Source of the DNA: Thozetella sp. PMI_491
Taxonomy: Eukaryota > Ascomycota > Sordariomycetes > Chaetosphaeriales > Chaetosphaeriaceae
DNA length: 64,000 nt
Direction of reading: 5' to 3'
Assembly (NCBI GenBank): GCA_021432635.1
Contig: MU270084.1
Location: 62,001 to 126,000 of the forward strand
In this document: positions 55,792 through 64,000 of the stretch, piece after piece
Layout: every line of letters begins with the position of its first letter
How positions within the stretch are numbered: the stretch's first letter is position 1
The notes under the pieces: model-generated
What the model was told of the DNA's origin: nothing
Seen by the model: only the letters and a program-made list of their open reading frames with translations
Database searches by the model: none
Made by a program: the position numbers and the translations under genes

Positions 55792-56688
55792 AGTGCCGCC
55801 GGAGGTTCTACAGTATAGATGGTGCCGCTTAGCTTGGATGCTCGTGGGTGATCCGAATCCTCGCCGCAATGATCTCGCCGGAACGACAGATTCGCACGTC
55901 GTCGTCTATCTAGGTACCTAGGTACTAAACCCCTCCCTTACAAGGAAAGTCTCGAACCTGTGCACGGCATACCTGCTAGGGTCAGCCGGCTCTGAGAAGT
56001 CAACATGTCATAACGATCAAGGAATCCAGCAACCCAAGGTTATCAGGCCACCGCACAGCACGAGATAATAAGCGATCCAATCGGGAACGTTTAGCTAGTC
56101 AGCAGCAGGACGCGTGAGCTACCAACTGCGAACTGAGACATCATGCTTTTGATTATTTGGTGCCAGCAGTTGGTGGCGTAGTTGAATTCCCGTGAGTTGC
56201 GTGATAGGTTTGCAATGATTGCACGACTCCTGCAGATAATCCTACCAAGGCCTGTAGTGGCGCACAATAGCCTGACATTTGAGCTTGCTACAGGAGGGGT
56301 AGTCGACTAGGACAGTGCCGAACGTTTTTGCGGGCTGGTCACCGTTTCTACCCCCTTAACACGCGCAATAAACGGAGGCAAACGAGGCTACGGCTCGCCA
56401 CACCCCCCCTTTCCCCCAAATTTATCCGCCACGCTCTAGTCTCTCCAGCACAATAGGTACCTACCTTAGGCAGTTGGCCCCCAGACCATATCAACACTAG
56501 CTTGGTGCGATATAGCAACGTAGAATCCAGCGACGCTGGACACACTTACACCCACGACGCCGAAACATACACGGTAAAGCCAAGCACAGGCCACAGGCCG
56601 CGGCTAGTATCAATCTGAATTGATCAAAGCAAACTGCTGCTTCTTCCTCTTCGTCTTCGGCAATACCCGGGAGGGTAGACAGACAGCC
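55792..56688. promoter_or_regulatory. Divergent promoter of genes A and B
   Basis: About 900 bp. The 10-bp palindrome TAGGTACCTA occurs at 55911-55920 (extended to CTAGGTACCTAGGTAC) and again at 56454-56463. No gene lies within. Confidence 0.45.
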
Positions 56689-57651
56689 ATGCGCGTTGGC
56701 TCGATCCTGGCTTCCGGGCTCGTCCTAGCCCTTTCGATTGTGTCAACCACTTTTGTCTTTTTGACTCTGAAGTCGACCAAATGGTCGACTGAGTCGTACT
56801 ATTTCGCCCTCAATGGCATCTCCAACGGCACCGACGAGGTCAACCCCGTGTGTATGGCCGGCCGCTCGCCCTTCTACCGGTGCGGACTGCCCGTCGTCGA
56901 CTCTAACGGCCACTGCAGCATCCCGAATTGCGCCTTCTATGCACCGTACGGCGCGAACGCGACTAGCTGTCGCTCGTCAGCGGAGTTGGGTGTCGCCAAG
57001 GACGATAATCTGGCCGCGCTGGGTCTCCTCGGCACCGAACAGGAGTGCCAGCAGGTGCACTACGCTGGCAACCTGCAGATCGCCGCCTCCGTCTTCATCA
57101 CGGTCGGTCTGGCCTGCGGCCTGATCTTGTGCGGACTGGCACTTGGTCCGCTAGGAAGCGGTGGGGTTGGCGAAGAGGCAGACACTACCCGGCAGCAAGG
57201 CGAGGAAGAGCCGCAGGAGGACGCAGTCGAGGCAGACAGGGCGTTGGGACGGCACAAGGAGAAGCACCGCAAATCGCTAGTATGGCGAAACAGCAGCCAC
57301 TGTCACAATGGAGTACATTATAGCGCCTCCCGCAGAACGACCGCGACCAAGTTCGTCGTCACGCTGCTTCTGACGTGCCTCTGCATTGGGGCGCTGCTCC
57401 AGTTCCTGGCCCAGTTTTTCGGCGTGCTAGGCCTGACCATCAACGCCTATGTCCCTGTCAGTGCAGACCAGTACACGCCGGACCCGGACTCTAGCTCGCC
57501 GTCGCGCTTCCTAAACAATTTTATCGCGCACCCCTGGGTCATCGGCCAGGGCATGGCGGCCTACGCGACAGTAGTGTGGACATCGGCCATGGCTAATGCC
57601 GTTCTGGTCGGTGTCTTCTTCAGCCGGCCGGTGTGGCCCAAGATACTATAG
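56689..57651 (+). CDS. Four-helix membrane protein with Cys-rich extracellular loop (gene B)
   Basis: 320 aa, single exon. Hydrophobic segments at about 5-27, 125-148, 215-240 and 285-308. The first loop, about 95 residues long, has Cys in PVCMAG, YRCGL, HCSIPNC, TSCRS and QECQQV and an N-glycosylation site (NAT). A charged cytoplasmic loop of about 65 residues (EEADTTRQQGEEEPQED) joins helices 2 and 3. The topology resembles claudin/SUR7/PalI-type proteins, but I see no exact signature. The ATG at 56689 precedes a signal-anchor-like start MRVGSILASG. It is divergent from gene A. Confidence 0.75.
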   Translation: MRVGSILASGLVLALSIVSTTFVFLTLKSTKWSTESYYFALNGISNGTDEVNPVCMAGRSPFYRCGLPVVDSNGHCSIPNCAFYAPYGANATSCRSSAELGVAKDDNLAALGLLGTEQECQQVHYAGNLQIAASVFITVGLACGLILCGLALGPLGSGGVGEEADTTRQQGEEEPQEDAVEADRALGRHKEKHRKSLVWRNSSHCHNGVHYSASRRTTATKFVVTLLLTCLCIGALLQFLAQFFGVLGLTINAYVPVSADQYTPDPDSSSPSRFLNNFIAHPWVIGQGMAAYATVVWTSAMANAVLVGVFFSRPVWPKIL

Positions 57652-57985
57652 GAGAGAGGGCAAAAAGGAAAAAAAAAAAAAAAAAAAAAAAACCAGAAGG
57701 GGGAGCAGGGCATGATCGAGTAGCTTTGTTTGGTATACTTTGTCCGAGGAACGATGCGTTTCTGTTTTTTATCTATCAGAGAGTATAACATCCGGAGAAA
57801 ATGGAAGATCTTTAGGAGAAATTGCCGTAATAATAACATGTCATTTGGTTTTGGTTCCCTTCTATCGATATGATAAGTATCTGACCAATGCTTCATATAC
57901 ACGCAAGTAATGGCCAATATCTCTGAAACACATCTCCCACAGCCTCTGATATCGCTTCCCTGTCTTGGCCCTAATTATCCTGCAC
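57652..57985. other. Convergent 3' flanks of genes B and C
   Basis: An A-run of about 23 (57670-57692) lies just after the stop of gene B; nothing else seen. Confidence 0.5.
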
Positions 57986-58908
57986 TCATCGCCCGGCCTG
58001 CACCCTGGCCTGAACCCTGGTCTGAGCGGCGTCGATCTCGCTCTGGTTGGCAGGCTGTGACTTAAGCCAGCACGCTAGGGGCGGCCACGTAGAGAAAGGA
58101 TCGGAGCCTCTGGCTATCTTGTGGTCAGCGGTCGTCTCCCAGCTTGGCTGGCTGATGCGCATGGTGCCGATCCGGAGTCTGGCGTCGCCGGGCAAGCGGC
58201 CCCAGTCGCTTGGGTTAACGTCATCGGACAGGCTAAATGAGCAATCATCCGTGGCGTCCCATTTTCCAGTGACCCAGAGGCTCTTGTCGGTGGCACTGAG
58301 CAGCACGTAGAAGCCTGACTTGTTATATTGGTCCGTAGCAGCGCTACCGGTGGGCCGGTGGGCCAAGAAGCCGAGCCCCACGCCGAAACGCAGATCCGGC
58401 GCGCCGACCATGGCGGCGCCCGGGATGGCCAGCCGTTGGTAGCTGACGAAAGCGGGCGAGAGTTGCGCCATGCGGTCATCCAGCCACATCGCGGTAGTGT
58501 TATCTGTCGGCGGCACCGTGTCTGTGCAGACATTCAACACGTAGTCGTAGGCCCCATGGGAGCCGAGCGGCACGGGGTCGACCATGCCCAGGCTCGTTCT
58601 GCTCACGAAGGCTGCCACGGCGTAGGGGTCGGTAAGATCGAGCTTGGCCAAGCCATCTAGGTAGTCTTCGGGTGGCATGACTACCTGCGCATCCCGGTTC
58701 TGCTGCAGTTGCTCTTTGATGCGCTCATGAAGAGCTGCAAACTCAGAACCATGGTATTCCTCGGGCAGCGCCAAGATGCGCGAAACATGATATTGGCCTA
58801 CAGGCTCGGATGGGCCCCGGTATCAGCGTCCCGTGCCTCTTCCGTGTCTGACCGGGCGATACTTGGAAACTCACTGAATCCATGATCGGATGGTTCCAAA
58901 TGTGCCAT
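57986..58908 (-). CDS. Uncharacterised 281-aa protein (gene C)
   Basis: Two exons: 58875-58908 (11 codons) and 57986-58797. The small first exon is needed because the second has no ATG in frame; splicing gives MAHLEPSDHGF joined to SQYHVSRILALPEEYHGSEFA. An N-terminal amphipathic, probably coiled region (FAALHERIKEQLQQNRD) is followed by a beta-rich part with WLDDRMAQLSPAFVSYQRLA and FGVGLGFLAHRPTG. No signal peptide or membrane helix. No domain recognised. It is divergent from gene D across a promoter with a perfect palindrome. Confidence 0.7.
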
Positions 58909-59513
58909 TTTGGGCGAATGTAGGTATGTAGTGAAGGCGAGCAGGGCACAGGCCTTGGTTCGCCAAGAATATGAGAAGCTCAAGAAGACAAACAGAGATG
59001 TCTAATATTTCAGACCGAAGTCCTGCGTATTGCGCAGGAATGTATACAGATCCTTTCTTTCCTAATGAACTATAGTGTCTCAATCCACGTCTCTCGGAGC
59101 TGGTGGTGGTGTAGACAAGCAAGGATTGAAAGCTTGGAAGATGGCAAGGAAAACGGTAGGTGCTGTCGGTCCGTTTGTCTTTTCTTTTTCGGGGGCCATT
59201 CGTAGCTCGCACGGTGCGAGCCACTGAACGTCCTGAACCGTATAACTACCCTAGCAAAGTGCTTTTTCTCTCTCTACTTGACCTCTTTGCCACCACCCCA
59301 CGCCCCCACCCCAAAAATTACCGTACACACTCACTCCACTCCCTCACACGCACACATAGAGAAAGAAGAAGGAAAAGAGAGGCAGGCCAAGCTACCCCCA
59401 GATTTTTGTGGCCTACAGAGCTATTGCCAGCTCTATTGTTAAGTCGCCTTCGTCGTACCCCCGTCAGCTGTGAGCGTTTGTGCATAGTGTTTCATCAGCA
59501 ACTCGTGTATGCC
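58909..59513. promoter_or_regulatory. Divergent promoter of genes C and D
   Basis: About 600 bp with a CT/AC-rich 5' UTR on the D side (59,260-59,370). It contains the perfect palindrome at 59205-59221. Confidence 0.5.
59205..59221. promoter_or_regulatory. 17-bp perfect palindrome between genes C and D
   Basis: GCTCGCACGGTGCGAGC: 8-bp arms around a single G, roughly midway between the two start codons (about 300 bp to each). Likely an operator-type site for a dimeric regulator. Confidence 0.5.
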
Positions 59514-61044
59514 ATGCAAGTTTTCGAGCTGCCGGCCAACATTCGGAATGCCCCCTCGCAATCGGTCAAATTCCTCTGGACGGGGAGTTTCTATAGCTGG
59601 GAATGGCAAAACCATAAGCAAACCAACCTAAGACTACTGCCCGGAGTGGATGCCACGCTCGAAGCCGCCCATGGACTGGCCTTCAATGTAAATGGGCACT
59701 GTCAGTCTCTTTTTCAAGTCTACTTTGGCAACAAGGACTTGTTCGAGGCCAGCAATGAATTCCAAAATCTGGACCCGGCACAGCGGTTGGCCCTACTTAT
59801 ATGGTACTTTAGCAGCATCCTCGACGATTTCATAGCACAATGTAAGCCTGCTCTGGCTTTGGTCAATCCTGCAATGTAAGCCGCTTCTCCTCCTCAACCC
59901 CGACCATTGGTTTGATCCCGTGTACGGACTGAAGGCTCTCTCTTTCTTGACCCCTTACCGATTCCACACTGATGTCCATGTCCAGCAACAAATCGAAATA
60001 TGAAGCTACAGAACAGGAAAAAAGGCTTCAACAAGTGACGACCTTACACAACAGTATCGTTGCGTACCATAGGGCATTGCCCAGTACGTGGGATTTCAAA
60101 ACAAAATCACTGAAGAACACGATTCCTACAGAGCCAATGACGGAGCTCCTCGCCCAGGTCTATCTGTGGGTCGAAGAGCAGGCGAGGATGAAGAGCGGGC
60201 AAAGTATAACCAGCCTCAGTAAGTAGACATACCCATAAATACACGCATGGCTTTCCCTGCCCTTGACTTGAGTGACTTGAACATTACTCGGTGGGGGCTT
60301 ATATGGGGCGGTAGCTGATATTCGGCGACACAAAAAGCATACTTCAAGAATATACTCATTAAAATGCAGGACGGCGGCCTGGAGAATCCGGGTGCATGTG
60401 ATTCGCAGAAGCAAGGGCTGTGCACAGTCATCTTTGGGACCTACACGACCAACGATAAGGCCAAGCCTCAGCCGCTGTTCGGCAGCTCGCAGGTCATTTT
60501 CGAAGGATGGCTGAGAAACTACAAGCCTTTCTTCCGGGCCGCCCGCAATGGCCGCTTCACTCTGAGTAACCTCAAGACTGATAAAGAGCTTGGCACCAAG
60601 TGGCCCGGTACGACATGGCCCGATATTTGGGAGGACGGCAAGAGCAACTCGGCCAAAATTATGAATCAGACATGGAACTCTGCCGCGGAGGGACTCAGGC
60701 AAAAAGGAAACCCGGTCACCTATCTTAGTATGCAGCCGGAGGTGGACACGCTACTCAAGGCCAAGGGCTCCAGGTTTGCGCCATACAGCTACGATAAGCA
60801 GTCCGGGCAGAGTTGGTCATGCTTCAATCCCGCGATGGTGGCAGCGAGCTCGAGCTCGTCGCCATCCACAGCCCCGCTGTTCAGGCTTATCCCCCGTTGC
60901 CTCAAGTGCCGCACGATCTACAAGTACGGCGAGACCCTAGAAACTAAAAGCATGTTGAATTGGGATAGCGATTGCAACCCGCCCACGCTGTGTGCAGAGG
61001 ACATAGCACACGCCAAGCTGAGAGTTCTAGGCCTTACACCGTAA
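59514..61044 (+). CDS. Uncharacterised 433-aa protein (gene D)
   Basis: Three exons: 59514-59875, 59986-60218 and 60338-61044 (1302 nt). An upstream GT (59841) would give a different phase; the one at 59876 is the only donor that joins exon 2 in frame. No signal peptide or membrane segment. Visible features are GSFYSWEWQNHKQTN, a helical middle (SKYEATEQEKRLQQVTT), TKWPGTTWPDIWEDGKSN, a Ser-rich insert (AASSSSSPSTAP) and a Cys pair LIPRCLKCRTIYKYGE with two later Cys (SDCNPPTLC) that could bind a metal. No family recognised. Confidence 0.7.
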
Positions 61045-61918
61045 ATATATTGCCGGCCGATTCCTTAACACACACTCTCTCACTCCCTTTCCCTCTCCCT
61101 ACTCTCTTTCCTCTCTTTTACCGTTTATTAGTGTTAGTAGTCTTAGGCTAAGTACCCTGGTTCGCCTCTTGTTTGTTTCCGAGTTAAATATATAGTTAAG
61201 ACAGATAATAATAACTAGGTAAAATGTGAAGTAACATGATCTATAAGAGAGTGACAATAAACGAGCAACGAATTCTCCACTAACTATCCCCTATGTCACA
61301 GTTCGCTTTCCTCGCTATCCCTACCCAGCACGTGGGTATAGATATCCCAGAGCTCCGACTCGCCACGCCTCACCAGCGGAGCCTCTAGAGTGCCAGGGAT
61401 ATCCATACCATCGCCACACTTAGATAGCAACCTGCACAAGTAAATAACTAGCTATTACAACCCTTTCTAGCTTTATTGAATCAAGCTTTTTATCACACTA
61501 CTTTACATATACTTGGTCAGAACGAAGTTATCCGTACTCATCCCCATATCGGTAAAGGGAAGCTTCACCCAAGATAACGATTACAGACGTTTAGGAAATC
61601 CGCCCTCACGTCCAGCGTACCGCCGACGAAGGAAGTCCTGACCGAACTGTAACACCCTAACTTAGGACCTATAACATTGACAAGCTAGTTAGCTACGCTA
61701 ATTTTTATTTTATAAACTTAGGTCTAGGCTACGCCTATTCTCAGCAAAGTTAGGTACCTAATCAGGATACAGATAACCATTGAGAAGATGGTACAGCGAT
61801 TTAGGTGTCACTGGAAAAAGAAAACCTCCTTAACTACGCTGTAGATTTGGATTATAGAAATAACACCAATATAAATAGACCATTCAGCCACCAAGCTTAA
61901 CCGCCATCCATCCAGCAA
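61045..61918. other. AT-rich convergent region with an LTR remnant
   Basis: It contains the second LTR copy (about 61,285-61,654) and one TAGGTACCTA palindrome (61751-61760). No gene seen. Confidence 0.5.
61285..61654 (-). mobile_element. Diverged solo LTR remnant
   Basis: The minus strand begins TGTTACAGTTCGG and follows the LTR at 39,682 closely for about 150 bases. After that it matches only in patches to a mutated 3' end. Several of the differences are C/T or G/A changes. Confidence 0.6.
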
Positions 61919-64000
61919 CTAGATTTTATTCCCTAAAGGGTCCTTGTCGGGACCATCGATCTTAAGCGCGACGCACCAACTATACTGGTCGGGCCGGTTT
62001 CCGTAGTGCTCGGTCAGGCGGACCAAGCAGCGGCCACGCGGCAGTGTCTTATCCCAGGGCTTACCGGTGGTCGGGTCGATTCCCTGGGCGACACGGACGG
62101 TCGCCTTGGTGTCGGCGATGGGGGCTAGGCGGGCATCGCCTAGGCGCACACTGGCTTCGTGGGCGCGAGCGTCGGCCGCCAGCGGTAGGTTGCCCGTGGC
62201 GAGGCCTGACCGCGGCACGAGCCGGATGCCCAGGATACGCTTGCCGTCCCACTGGTCGGAGCCGATGGGGCTCGCTACCCCGCGGTACAGCTCTGGCACG
62301 AAGCGCTGGTTGCTGCACATGCGTGCCCCTGATCCCGCGTAGTTGTTGTCCATGAGCAGTGGTTCGCGCACATAGCCGCGCGCGTCCGGCTTGTCGCCGG
62401 CCCCATCCGACACGGGCACCTCGATGGTCAGGCTCTGCAGGGTCAGCGGCGTGGCGAGCTGGCCGCGTCGCCGCACCGCGAAGACGAGGTCGTACAGCGA
62501 CTGCGTCTGCGTCGCCAGATAGTCGAGCGGCGAGTACACATCGTTGGTGAAGCCCGTGTTACGCGGGTCGTGGCTAGGTCGCGGTGGTGGGGGGCGGTAG
62601 TCCGGGTGGATGAGAAGTTCGAACATGGGTTCGGGCGAGTTGGTAAAGGGATCACTCGAGGGAGTAGGGCCCCTGCCTCTGGAAGCGACGGCCAGCGAAC
62701 GGGGGATCGCTTGGCTCCTGTGGGGTAACATCCTCGCAGGAAGTCTCGCTAGGAGCGTGGTGACATCCTGGCGTGGGAGCGAGATCGACTTGGGAGACAC
62801 AATGGCCGATGTGGCGTGGGGTACGGGGGCGTTGAAGCCGCTACCTCTATTGTTACCACTGCTAACGCCACCACTACTACTATCGGCGGGTGTCCGTGGG
62901 CTTGGGGCTGGTGGTTGGCCTGTCCATAACTGGCGAGTCCACGAGGGGAACGGGGCCGTCGGGGTAGGGTTCTTGATGGTAAGCTGGACTGTTATCTGTC
63001 AGTCAATGCATCGGTTGAGCTACTCCACCCCACAGTAGCAACATCACGTTGCCAGCTAAACAACGTCATTAAAGTATCCAAGACGCACCTGAAGAGTCGT
63101 TGAGCTCCAATCCCATCACGCACGAGCTAGGAATCGGGTCGTAGTACGGAGGTTTGCCCCCGAACAGACTGCCCTGGGCCCAGAGGTTGAGCTTGTCGTT
63201 GGCGGTCTTGGCAATCAAGGCGGCATTGATGCAGCGGGTGTTATCGTTGTAGAAGTTGGCTTGGTCGATCGACTGGCTGTCGTCATCCCGTGTCAGCCAG
63301 GTGTTAGCTGGGAAGTCCTCCCACTGGAGCTTCTCGGCGTCGCTCCTGGGCGGGGCGCTAGACGTGTCGATGTACGGGTCCGAGACCGGAGGGGCCTGCG
63401 TCGGGTCGGTATAGAGACGCTTAAGCTTCATGTCGGACTTGACCTGCGTGACCAGGCCGGTGGTATGGCTGTAGACGGGGTTGCACGGGAAGGAGAAGCG
63501 CTGCTGGTGCGGTGGCTGGGCGAAGGTGATGGAGAAGATCTCGTCGGGCGCACAGTCGACCAGGCTCAGGATTGTGAAGTCATCCAGCTTGGTGTGCTGC
63601 ACGAGCGGATCGCGCTTGAGGTCTTCGATCCAACCCTTCTCGGAGTCCTGCCTGTAGCAGGTCACGGTGAGCCGCAGATCTGGCGTCGACTTGACGACAG
63701 CGGATCGTAGGATAAATCCATAGCGCGGCACGGGCGGTATCAGGCCCGTGCTGGCGATGGGCGTCCTAAGATAGTCATTGTAGGCCGCCTTGATGCTAAG
63801 CCGAGTATAGTCGTAGTCGGGCTCCAGGTGGTTCGCGCAACTCAGGGCACCGTCGAGGAAGCAGTCGATCCAGGCGTGGTCGATGTGGAAGAAGCGCAGC
63901 GCCTCGGGGTTGGCTGTGGGCTGGTCTGGCATCACGGCGCTCGTGTTGTGACTCTGTAGGTGGCTCGGCTCCGGGAAGAGCACGTGGGCGGGGATGGCAG
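61919..64000 (-). CDS. Large uncharacterised protein, C-terminal part (gene E, 5' end outside window)
   Basis: The frame is open at the right edge. Two exons are visible, 63089 to >64000 and 61919-62988, with a 100-nt intron, giving at least 660 residues. Distinct motifs: HVLFPEPSHLQSH at the edge, RFFHIDHAWIDCFLDGALSCANHL, PPVPRYGFILRS, FPANTWLTRDDD, RCINAALIAKTANDKLNLWAQG and, near the end, RILGIRLVPRSG and QYSWCVALKIDG. No signal peptide or membrane segment in the visible part, and no domain I can name. A Ser/Gly-rich linker follows the splice. The conserved-looking blocks and size resemble gene A in style, so the two may be partners; the rest of the locus probably continues to the right. 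Confidence 0.75.

Noticed and set aside
1-64000. CRISPR arrays, bacterial operons, rRNA
   Set aside because: None seen; gene structure is eukaryotic throughout.

Overview
The window is nuclear DNA of a filamentous ascomycete (Pezizomycotina). Genes are separated by hundreds of bases and carry short introns (about 48-110 nt, one of 292 nt) with GT..AG ends and CTAAC/CTAAT-type branch points, and there are no operons. Housekeeping genes (RNA polymerase III subunit, cyclophilin, epsin) sit between accessory blocks. A Sordariomycete-like host is plausible, but I cannot name the species. Multi-exon genes were assembled by hand; for almost every one the exon lengths sum to a whole number of codons.

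1-17,140 holds what looks like a catabolic gene cluster. It contains two Zn2Cys6 regulators, a salicylate-hydroxylase-like FAD monooxygenase, an alpha/beta hydrolase, a P450, a sugar-porter-type MFS transporter, an intronless arylsulfatase and a quercetinase-like bicupin. The promoters of the catabolic genes share a CGG-N5-CCG palindrome, in four cases as a perfect inverted repeat and before the bicupin as an array of four one-sided copies. I infer one regulon for a sulfated or esterified phenolic or flavonoid.

17,700-27,910 is mainly core: RPC34, a cyclophilin with a likely mitochondrial long form, an ENT3-type epsin, and a four-helix membrane protein followed in frame by a 264-codon extension beyond one TAG. 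28,268-38,050 is mixed: a Zn2Cys6 factor, a Ctr copper transporter, a hemerythrin-like protein, a decayed O-methyltransferase, a BBE-type flavin oxidase and a frameshifted secreted Cys-rich protein.

38,050-51,000 is AT-richer and holds a solo LTR. It also has a YeeE/YedE sulfur transporter facing a CoA-disulfide/persulfide reductase with rhodanese domain, a MARVEL-like protein, an RTA1-like protein and a flavodoxin-like protein.

51,000-64,000 is a locus of five genes I mostly cannot assign: a 1,458-residue protein, a four-helix membrane protein, 281- and 433-residue proteins, and a second large protein running off the right edge. They form two divergent pairs, and one shared promoter carries a perfect 17-bp palindrome. 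This is the best candidate in the window for something undescribed.
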